Shown here: positions 1-4,642 of the stretch, one piece after another
Layout: each line of letters starts with the position of its first letter
Position numbering within the stretch: position 1 is the stretch's first letter
NCBI GenBank assembly: GCA_947303535.1
Contig: CAMYYQ010000100.1
Coordinates: 1 to 5,626, forward strand
DNA: 5,626 nt
From: an uncultured Ruminococcus sp.
GTDB lineage: Bacteria > Bacillota_A > Clostridia > Oscillospirales > Ruminococcaceae
Reading direction: 5' to 3'
Notes under the pieces: model-generated
What the model was told of the DNA's origin: nothing
Databases searched by the model: none
The model's input: only the letters and a program-made list of their open reading frames with translations
Made by a program: the position numbers and the translations under genes

Positions 1-640
1 GATAATGCGAAAGTTTGTTATAAACAAACATTCATTTATAATGCAGGATTTCTTTAAGGGCTTTAAGGAGAATTTCAAAAAGTCTGTAATTATAGGCTTT
101 CTGGACTGTCTTGTGGTGATCTCGGCTTATGCCGCATTAAATGTTTACCCTGTTCTTGCAGTTCAGCAGTCAAAGGCAATGTATATACCACTGGTCATAA
201 CATTCAGTCTTTTCCTTGTCATTGTAATGATGAACCATTATATATACCTTATGCTGACAGCAACTAACCTTTCTATGAAGAATCTTTTCAAGAACTCTTT
301 TGCACTTGCTTTCGTTGCAATGAAGCAGAATTTGCTCGTGTTCGTTATCGGAGCTGCTCTTATTGCGCTTATGATCGTTCTTTTTATATATTTTATGCCT
401 GTTTTCTTCCTTCTTATCGCGTTTTTCCCTGCGGCATTCATATGCCTGATAAACAGTTTCGTATGTTATCCTGTCATACAGAAATATGTTATCAATCCGT
501 ATTATACAAGCATCGGTGAGATAAATCCCGAACTTATTGACGATACCCCTACAGAAGAGGAGCGTATTTTCGAGGATATGGGCGGTAAGGAAAAGCCTGT
601 CGAGAAGCGCAAAAAGGGAAAAGGAAAGAGAATTTCATAA
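1..640 (+). CDS. YesL/DUF624-type integral membrane protein, C-terminal part (5' end outside window)
   Basis: This is a polytopic membrane protein of the kind annotated YesL/DUF624, whose molecular function is not established. The reading frame is open to the left edge. The first ATG (position 5) has no ribosome binding site, and the residues after it (HSFIMQDFFKGFKENFKK) look like the internal loop that in this family follows two N-terminal membrane helices. I therefore read the gene as truncated by the window, not as starting at 5. Counting from that Met, hydrophobic segments lie at about residues 30-52, 61-84 and 109-157, the last long enough for two helices. The tail (about 170-211) is hydrophilic and ends in a Lys/Arg-rich stretch, probably cytoplasmic. 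In some Firmicutes YesL homologues sit near sugar-transport genes, but nothing here shows such a link. A terminator follows directly. The family call is moderately sure and no role is claimed. Confidence 0.72.
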   Translation, partial: IMRKFVINKHSFIMQDFFKGFKENFKKSVIIGFLDCLVVISAYAALNVYPVLAVQQSKAMYIPLVITFSLFLVIVMMNHYIYLMLTATNLSMKNLFKNSFALAFVAMKQNLLVFVIGAALIALMIVLFIYFMPVFFLLIAFFPAAFICLINSFVCYPVIQKYVINPYYTSIGEINPELIDDTPTEEERIFEDMGGKEKPVEKRKKGKGKRIS

Positions 641-647
641 AAAATAG

Positions 648-676
648 CGGTGCTTTTTGGCACCGTTTTATTTTTT
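648..676 (+). terminator. Rho-independent terminator after the YesL-type gene
   Basis: A 6-bp perfect GC-rich stem, CGGTGC (648-653) and GCACCG (660-665), encloses a 6-base loop. A T-rich tract (666-676, interrupted by one A) follows at once. It begins 7 bases after the stop codon, so it ends the YesL-type transcript and isolates it from the sigma-factor operon. Confidence 0.9.
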
Positions 677-711
677 GTGTGATATTTCATCATAGATATC
701 CGTTATATATA

Positions 712-723
712 TGAAGTACTTCA
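712..723. promoter_or_regulatory. 12-bp perfect palindrome upstream of the ECF sigma gene (possible operator)
   Basis: TGAAGTACTTCA is a perfect two-fold symmetric 12-mer with no spacer. It lies in the short leader between the upstream terminator and the sigma-factor ribosome binding site, about 22 bases before the ATG. It directly follows an AT-rich TATATATA stretch (704-711) that could serve as a -10 region, although no convincing -35 element sits at the right distance. The position suits a repressor operator or a site near the transcription start. The symmetry is directly visible, but the regulatory role is a guess and a chance palindrome is possible. Confidence 0.35.
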
Positions 724-744
724 ACAGCACAAGGAAGTGAACCA

Positions 745-1227
745 ATGACTACAGAACAAATGGCAGAACTATACGACAAATATAAAAACGCAGTATACCG
801 TATGGCGTTTGCGTACTGCAAGAATAAAGCCGATGCGGAAGATATAATGCAGGAAGCATTTATAAAGCTTTTTACCGCTGACATAAGATTTGAAGACGCT
901 GACAAGGAAAAGAGCTGGCTTCTAAAGGTAACTGTAAATAAATGCAGAGATATGTTCCGTTCGCTCAGATATAAGTATGCATTGACTGCCATTCCTCTCG
1001 AGGAAGCAAATCTGATATATGAAACTCCCGAAGAGAGTGAGGTCTATCATGCAGTTATGTCACTTCCTACAAAATACAGACTTGTCATACATTTATATTA
1101 TTACGAGGATTATTCCATTAAGGAGATCAGCAGTATAACGGGCAAGAATGAGTCAGCAGTGCAGACTCAGCTCTACCGTGCAAGAAGGAAGCTGAAAAAT
1201 ATCCTCGGAAAGGAGCTCCGAATATGA
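745..1227 (+). CDS. ECF-type RNA polymerase sigma-70 factor
   Basis: This 160-residue protein has the size and two-domain layout of an extracytoplasmic-function sigma factor, which directs RNA polymerase core to a small set of promoters. Region 2 covers about residues 5-80: the core-binding helix includes DAEDIMQEAFIKLF (about 31-44), and the promoter-melting/-10 recognition helix includes WLLKVTVNKCRDMFRS (about 58-73). A short linker leads to region 4 (about 103-155), with SLPTKYRLVIHLYYYEDYSIKEI followed by the helix-turn-helix SITGKNESAVQTQLYRARRKL that reads the -35 element. The ATG has a good ribosome binding site, AAGGAAG at 731-737, seven bases upstream. The stop overlaps the start of the next gene (ATGA, 1224-1227), so the two are translationally coupled, as is usual for a sigma factor and its membrane-bound anti-sigma factor. 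Its signal and regulon cannot be read from this window. Confidence 0.95.
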   Translation: MTTEQMAELYDKYKNAVYRMAFAYCKNKADAEDIMQEAFIKLFTADIRFEDADKEKSWLLKVTVNKCRDMFRSLRYKYALTAIPLEEANLIYETPEESEVYHAVMSLPTKYRLVIHLYYYEDYSIKEISSITGKNESAVQTQLYRARRKLKNILGKELRI

Positions 1228-2609
1228 ATATAAACGATTATAAAAAAGTTACAGACCGCTTGGAGCCGGACGAGCGGTGCAGGAAAGAGGTACTTGGTAT
1301 GAATAAAGGTGAGAACAAAATAAAGCAAAACATAAATGAATTTGAAGAGAAAGTAAGCGGTGTTGAAGTTAAGCACGGACATAGCGCGATGAAGTATATC
1401 AGCATTGCGGCAGCATTTGTACTTGTTGCAGGCGGTATCGGAACTACAAGCTACTTTATGCACAGAAACGGCGGTTCACAGTTTGCTGATACAGTCGAGG
1501 AAGAAACGACAGCAGCAGAAGCTACAGAGGAAGTAACAGAAGAAGTGACCGAGATCGTTACCGAGGAAGCTGCTCCGCCTGTAGATTACGATTACGAAGC
1601 TATTGCACAGGAGCTTACCGACAAATATCTCGAAAGCACGAATGTAATGTATTTTGGTAATGTTGAATTTGATGTAAATGACAGTATTACATTCTATACC
1701 TATGACAGTACAGATGATTACTGGTCTGATAATTACGGCGGAGAGCGTACCTTCTACAAGGTAACAGATGAGCGTTTCAACAGTTGTCAGGATATCTACG
1801 AGAACTATAAAAAGGATATTACCTCTGCTCCGATAGAATATTCAGGATATAAAGAAGAATATACCATGCCTGAAAGCTATTTGGATGCAGTAGATATTAA
1901 AAATCATAGTTCACTTAAAAGCTGGCTTGGTCGCGATGTTAGTAAATTTGAAAATGGCAGCCGAGTTGACATAAGACCTTACCATGATGAAGAAATAGAT
2001 GTAGATGAGGAAGCCTTTTCGATCAATCTTGATATATATGTTGAGTATAAAGGCGATCTTTATGTATCTAAATGGTCAGTAGATTTTGATTCCGCTCCTT
2101 ACTATGGAAACGGGAAGCATAGAAATGTATCGGCTTATACAACAGAACCTGTAATAACTGAAGAAAATGGTGATACTTTTACAGTTTCACGTTTTAGCAG
2201 CAGCGGTAATTATAATGAAAAATTCACCTACGGAGACGAAGAAATATTTACATTTACTTTAGAAAATGGCGAATGGAAGATAAGCTCCGTAAGCTTAGGT
2301 GTTCGTCCTGAATACGATTCAGCTATAGCAATTCAGAATTATCTTGAGGAAAGAAACGAATATAATGACATAGACATTGACTGTATGGATATTCTTACTC
2401 CTCTTGAAGTGATTGATTATAACAAGGAAACAAAGATATGCAAGGTACACGCTGTTCTACATGATACACAGGGTGTTGATGCTGTTGATATTACAGCAGA
2501 TGTAAATGTTAATCCAAATGGAAATCTGGCTGTTATTTCAGCAGATATTACAAGACTCAAAGAATATGACAGTTCGTTAGACCGTCAGGGAATTCTTTAC
2601 GCAAACTAA
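1224..2609 (+). CDS. Single-pass membrane protein, probable anti-sigma factor/sensor partner of the ECF sigma factor
   Basis: This 461-residue protein has three visible parts. First is a short charged cytoplasmic region (1-56), beginning MNINDYKKVTDRLEPDERC, which resembles the short sigma-binding segments of clostridial ECF anti-sigma proteins; no zinc-binding HxxxCxxC (ZAS) motif is present. Second is one transmembrane helix (about 58-79). Third is a large outer region that starts with a Thr/Glu/Val-rich linker (about 90-116, repeats of the type EEVTEEVTEIVTEE) and continues as an acidic, Tyr-rich domain of about 340 residues. The segment FYKVTDERFNSCQDIYENY (about 177-195) faintly recalls IseA-like extracellular domains in Clostridia, but this is tentative. 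The start is supported by AAAGGAG at 1209-1215 and the 4-base overlap with the sigma gene. Role by inference: it holds the sigma factor at the membrane until an envelope signal arrives. I cannot name the ligand. A strong terminator follows. Confidence 0.75.
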   Translation: MNINDYKKVTDRLEPDERCRKEVLGMNKGENKIKQNINEFEEKVSGVEVKHGHSAMKYISIAAAFVLVAGGIGTTSYFMHRNGGSQFADTVEEETTAAEATEEVTEEVTEIVTEEAAPPVDYDYEAIAQELTDKYLESTNVMYFGNVEFDVNDSITFYTYDSTDDYWSDNYGGERTFYKVTDERFNSCQDIYENYKKDITSAPIEYSGYKEEYTMPESYLDAVDIKNHSSLKSWLGRDVSKFENGSRVDIRPYHDEEIDVDEEAFSINLDIYVEYKGDLYVSKWSVDFDSAPYYGNGKHRNVSAYTTEPVITEENGDTFTVSRFSSSGNYNEKFTYGDEEIFTFTLENGEWKISSVSLGVRPEYDSAIAIQNYLEERNEYNDIDIDCMDILTPLEVIDYNKETKICKVHAVLHDTQGVDAVDITADVNVNPNGNLAVISADITRLKEYDSSLDRQGILYAN

Positions 2610-2624
2610 ACAGAATATAAAATT

Positions 2625-2660
2625 ATCCCCTTGAATAAGTAAAGTTCAAGGGGATTTTCT
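2625..2660 (+). terminator. Strong hairpin terminator of the sigma/anti-sigma operon, possibly bidirectional
   Basis: An 11-bp perfect stem, ATCCCCTTGAA (2625-2635) and TTCAAGGGGAT (2645-2655), has a 9-base loop and is followed on the plus strand by TTTTCTT. It lies 15 bases after the anti-sigma stop codon. On the minus strand the same stem is followed by ATAATTTTATATT, a poorer but still U-rich tail, so it may also end the convergent phosphoesterase transcript coming from 2707. Confidence 0.92.
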
Positions 2661-2706
2661 TGTGTAACAATAATGGGGCATCTGCATAAGATATAAGCAG
2701 GGGATA

Positions 2707-3192
2707 TCATACGTTTACAATATTTGTGACAACATCGCCTTCGGGAGTAAGGTCGATATGTCCGAATGAAGGCTTTAAGCCGTCACGGGGGATAGAAGCA
2801 CTGCCCGGATTTAGTATGTAAAGCCCGTTTTCATAGCTCTGATAGCGCACATGGGTATGTCCGAAGAGGATAATATCGCAGTCATTGGTAAGTGCAAGAG
2901 TCTTGAGCCTTTCAAGTGAACCGCCCACACCGTATAAATGTCCGTGAGTGATAAATATTTTATGTTCCATAGCAGGAAGAATACAGTATTCATCGCTCAA
3001 ACTATCAAAATCGCAGTTGCCTGCAACATGGATTATCTTAGGAGCTAATTTCTGATGACTGAGGATAAAATTATCAAGCTCATGTTCGCCGTCACCAAGG
3101 TGGATTATCCAGTCTGCATCGGTATTTCGCATGATAACGTTTTCAAGAGCGTAAGAATTACCGTGAGTATCAGATATAACAACAATACGCAA
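2707..3192 (-). CDS. YfcE/MJ0936-family metallophosphoesterase
   Basis: This 161-residue cytoplasmic protein has the full set of calcineurin-like phosphoesterase motifs in the small YfcE/MJ0936 form: SDTHGN with D8 and H10; HLGDGE with D34; AGNCD with N59; THGH with H83 and H85; GHTH with H112 and H114; then NPGS at 128-131. These residues bind the two metal ions of the active site. Family members hydrolyse phosphodiesters in vitro, and the physiological substrate is usually unknown. Length is normal for the family, so the gene looks intact. The start is a TTG (plus-strand CAA, 3190-3192). It is chosen because GGAGGG (3199-3204 on the complementary strand) lies six bases upstream, the protein then begins exactly with the family's MRIVVISDTHGN, and no in-frame ATG lies nearby. 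It is transcribed alone from a near-consensus promoter at 3225-3253 and converges on the sigma operon. Confidence 0.93.
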   Translation of the reverse strand: MRIVVISDTHGNSYALENVIMRNTDADWIIHLGDGEHELDNFILSHQKLAPKIIHVAGNCDFDSLSDEYCILPAMEHKIFITHGHLYGVGGSLERLKTLALTNDCDIILFGHTHVRYQSYENGLYILNPGSASIPRDGLKPSFGHIDLTPEGDVVTNIVNV

Positions 3193-3224
3193 TGCTATCC
3201 CTCCAATAAAGAAGTTGATAACTC

Positions 3225-3253
3225 ATTATAACATAAATCTATCAATAAAGCAA
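3225..3253 (-). promoter_or_regulatory. Sigma-A-type promoter of the phosphoesterase gene
   Basis: Read on the minus strand, TTGCTT (plus 3248-3253) is followed by a 17-base spacer and a perfect TATAAT (plus 3225-3230). A TG one base before the hexamer makes it an extended -10 element. Transcription would start near 3218, giving a leader of about 25 bases with the GGAGGG ribosome binding site. Spacing and -10 match are both ideal; the -35 matches at four of six positions. Confidence 0.8.
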
Positions 3254-3319
3254 TATTTACCAAAAAATTATTCATATGAAAAAATTATGACGTGAATATG
3301 TATAAAAAATGAAGGATAT

Positions 3320-3349
3320 GACATAAAGTACAGTATATAGCAATATAAT
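3320..3349 (+). promoter_or_regulatory. Candidate promoter of the four-gene small-protein/bofA-like cassette
   Basis: TATAAT at 3344-3349 is a perfect housekeeping -10 hexamer, but no good -35 lies 16-18 bases upstream; ATGACA at 3318-3323 is 20 bases away. The same stretch can be read as a sporulation sigma-E-type site: GACATAAA (3320-3327, sharing the CATA core of the sigma-E -35), a 14-base spacer, then AATATAAT (3342-3349), seven of eight matches to the sigma-E -10 consensus CATAYAHT as I recall it. Either reading puts the start of transcription just before the ribosome binding site at 3366. The region is very AT-rich, so chance matches are likely. Confidence 0.4.
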
Positions 3350-3377
3350 ATATTGAATAAATTATAAGGAGGCAAAT

Positions 3378-3629
3378 ATGAACAGCAATATTGATCCTAA
3401 AAAAATATCCGGGCTTCTCAATGCTGTGAGCAAAAAGATAGGAGTCCCACCCGAAAAGCTTCGCACAGAGCTTGAAGAGGGCAAGTTTGACAGTGCATTG
3501 TCGGCTATGAACAGCAATGATGCGGCTAAATTCAGACAGGCTGTTAACAATCCGAAGCTTGTGGAAAGAATGATGAGTACACCCCAGGCGAAAGCACTCT
3601 ATGAAAAATTATCGGGCGGAAAGAAGTAA
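3378..3629 (+). CDS. Small conserved-looking protein of unknown function, first gene of the cassette
   Basis: This 83-residue soluble, mostly helical protein has no signal peptide or membrane segment. A near-perfect ribosome binding site, AAGGAGG (3366-3372), lies five bases before the ATG, so the gene is well supported. Visible features are an N-terminal helix (about 6-20, DPKKISGLLNAVSKK), the segment IGVPPEKLRTELEEGKF (21-37), a block AMNSNDAAKFRQAVNNPKLVERMM (about 43-66) and the tail STPQAKALYEKLSGGKK. The pattern of a small helical domain ending in 'NPxL...MxSxPQAKALxEKLxGGK' is one I associate with unassigned proteins of Oscillospiraceae, but I cannot name a family. It opens a run of four genes spaced 10-20 bases apart that ends in a BofA-like gene, so a related role is possible. 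No function is claimed. Confidence 0.85.
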   Translation: MNSNIDPKKISGLLNAVSKKIGVPPEKLRTELEEGKFDSALSAMNSNDAAKFRQAVNNPKLVERMMSTPQAKALYEKLSGGKK

Positions 3630-3641
3630 TAGGAGCTTACT

Positions 3642-3989
3642 ATGGACGATCTGATGAGCAGGTTAAACGAACTGCTTTCCGATGAAGAAAGTGTAAGGCA
3701 GTTATCGGAGCTGGCGCAGATGATGAATTCCGAAAATACAGAAGGCTCAGAGAATAAACAGTCCGATGAAGAAAACGGAGATCAGCCTGACCTTAGTTCC
3801 ATAATCAAGCTGACAGGCATCATAAGTGCGGCTTCGCAGCAGGATAAGAATACAGACCTTCTGCTCGCGCTTAAACCTCATCTTGGTGAGGAAAAGCAGA
3901 AAAGAGTGGATAAGGCAATAAAGCTTCTCAAGCTTCTTGCAATATGGAATATAGCCAAAGACAGCGGATTGTTGCAGGAGCTTATCTGA
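3642..3989 (+). CDS. Small conserved-looking protein of unknown function, second gene of the cassette
   Basis: This 115-residue protein starts 12 bases after the previous stop, with AGGAG (3631-3635) six bases before the ATG. It has two helical parts joined by a polar acidic linker. The N-terminal helix (1-28, MDDLMSRLNELLSDEESVRQ and following residues) is amphipathic. The linker (about 29-50) is rich in Glu, Asn, Ser and Gln and probably disordered. The C-terminal part (51-115) includes DKNTDLLLALKPHLGEEKQKRVDKA (about 68-92) and a hydrophobic helix KLLKLLAIWNIAKDSGLLQELI (about 94-115). That last helix is amphipathic rather than clearly membrane-spanning. I recall similar unassigned proteins in Clostridia but know no demonstrated function. 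Its place between other small genes and a bofA-like gene suggests coordinated expression. Real gene: confident. Role: unknown. Confidence 0.85.
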   Translation: MDDLMSRLNELLSDEESVRQLSELAQMMNSENTEGSENKQSDEENGDQPDLSSIIKLTGIISAASQQDKNTDLLLALKPHLGEEKQKRVDKAIKLLKLLAIWNIAKDSGLLQELI

Positions 3990-4009
3990 AATAATGGGGA
4001 GGTGAGTCA

Positions 4010-4300
4010 ATGGCAGTATATGGTATTGATCCGCGAAGAGACAATGCAAGGCTGTACAGAGGCGTTTACAGGAATTCTGCCGCTGACTTGCCTCCGCAGA
4101 AATGTGAAGAGTCTTGCGGGAAAGAAAAACAAGATGTCAAGTCTGAAAAGAAGCAAAATGCATTGGAAGGACTTGTTGACGAGTTCTTTGAGGGCGGCGC
4201 AGACAGTGACAAGCTTCTTATAGCTGCACTGCTCTATATGCTTATAAAAGAAGGTGCAGACATCAAGCTGATAATCGCACTTGGATATATACTTATGTAA
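4010..4300 (+). CDS. Small protein with a hydrophobic repeated C-terminus, unknown function, third gene of the cassette
   Basis: This 96-residue protein has an unusually strong ribosome binding site: GGAGGTGA (3998-4005) is fully complementary to the usual 3' end of 16S rRNA. The N-terminal half (1-57) is polar, beginning MAVYGIDPRRDNARLYRGVY and then Lys/Glu-rich with two Cys (C32 and C36). The C-terminus (about 65-96) holds two hydrophobic stretches with near-repeated wording, DKLLIAALLYMLIKEGAD and IKLIIALGYILM, joined by a charged KEGAD turn; the protein ends immediately after the second. Each stretch is short (about 11-12 residues), too short for a normal membrane helix, so a hairpin, a membrane-surface element or a self-assembling segment is possible. 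A competing frame with a GTG at 4002 overlaps it but lacks this start context. I do not recognise a named family. Confidence 0.82.
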   Translation: MAVYGIDPRRDNARLYRGVYRNSAADLPPQKCEESCGKEKQDVKSEKKQNALEGLVDEFFEGGADSDKLLIAALLYMLIKEGADIKLIIALGYILM

Positions 4301-4310
4301 GAGGTAAAAT

Positions 4311-4565
4311 ATGGATACGGAAATGATATTCAGAGCACTGTGCGGAGCAGTGACAGTAATAATGATGATATATTATTTCAGACGCGAGAAAAAGCTGCTT
4401 TCATTTTTAACAGGAGCAGTAACAGGCGGAGCAGCCTTGTTTATCGTAAACAAATACGGTCTGATGATAGGAGCAGATATACCACTCAATCTTTTCAACA
4501 CGGTTGGCAGCATGGTTCTGGGAGTTCCTTTTGTTATTTTTCTTGTAATAATGAATTTTTTGTAA
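4311..4565 (+). CDS. BofA-family membrane protein (pro-sigma-K processing inhibitor-like)
   Basis: This 84-residue integral membrane protein is close in length to Bacillus subtilis BofA (87 residues). It has hydrophobic segments at about 5-22, 30-47 and 63-83. The stretch VNKYGLMIGADIPLNLFNTV (46-65) followed by GSMVLGVPFVIFLVI (66-80) matches the BofA hallmark, in which an N-x-x-G element is followed by hIPINh, then a GhLGhPGhh-type C-terminal helix; here the PG is PF. In B. subtilis, BofA holds the SpoIVFB protease inactive in the outer forespore membrane, delaying sigma-K activation. Many Clostridia carry homologues of unknown role. The start has AAGAGGT (4299-4305) and lies 10 bases after the previous stop. 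It is the last gene of the cassette. Family assignment is fairly sure; the sporulation role here is inference. Confidence 0.8.
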   Translation: MDTEMIFRALCGAVTVIMMIYYFRREKKLLSFLTGAVTGGAALFIVNKYGLMIGADIPLNLFNTVGSMVLGVPFVIFLVIMNFL

Positions 4566-4592
4566 ACTTCACGTTCTATTTCACAAAAGCTG

Positions 4593-4621
4593 TTGAAAAT
4601 TTATGATTTTTATGGTAAAAT
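4593..4621 (+). promoter_or_regulatory. Sigma-A-type promoter of the nucleoside phosphorylase gene
   Basis: TTGAAA (4593-4598), a 17-base spacer and TAAAAT (4616-4621) form a near-consensus promoter, with TG at 4613-4614 giving an extended -10. Transcription would begin near 4628, just before the GGAGGTGG ribosome binding site (4631-4638), leaving a very short leader. It lies entirely within the 77-base gap after the BofA-like gene, so the phosphorylase can be expressed independently of the cassette. No terminator is visible between them, so read-through is also possible. Confidence 0.82.
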
Positions 4622-4642
4622 ATACGTATAGGAGGTGGATAC

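Noticed and set aside
5..7. ATG at position 5 as the true start of the first gene
   Set aside because: No ribosome binding site fits before the edge, the frame is open upstream, and the sequence after it resembles the middle of the family, so the real start is most likely outside the window.
1490..1575. A repetitive stretch suggestive of a DNA tandem repeat
   Set aside because: It is the Thr/Glu/Val-rich linker of the anti-sigma-like protein. Codons vary between copies and no fixed DNA repeat unit is present.
2682..2700. A possible small hairpin, CTGC...GCAG, near the end of the phosphoesterase gene, considered as its own terminator
   Set aside because: Only four outer base pairs form before mismatches, and no T-tract follows on the minus strand. 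The strong hairpin at 2625-2655 is the better terminator.
3205..3377. The AT-rich divergent intergenic region examined for a riboswitch, small RNA gene or origin-like repeats
   Set aside because: I found promoters for both directions, but no long inverted repeat, no recognisable riboswitch core and no repeated box motifs.
4002..4223. An alternative plus-strand frame starting with GTG at 4002, overlapping the third cassette gene
   Set aside because: Its start lies inside the ribosome binding site of the gene at 4010, its product has no coherent hydrophobic or domain pattern, and the frame at 4010 has an ideal start context and runs neatly into the next gene.
4340..4606. A second plus-strand frame inside and beyond the BofA-like gene
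   Set aside because: Its translation is low-complexity polar sequence without family features, it has no ribosome binding site, and it overlaps the phosphorylase promoter. The overlapping frame matches BofA.
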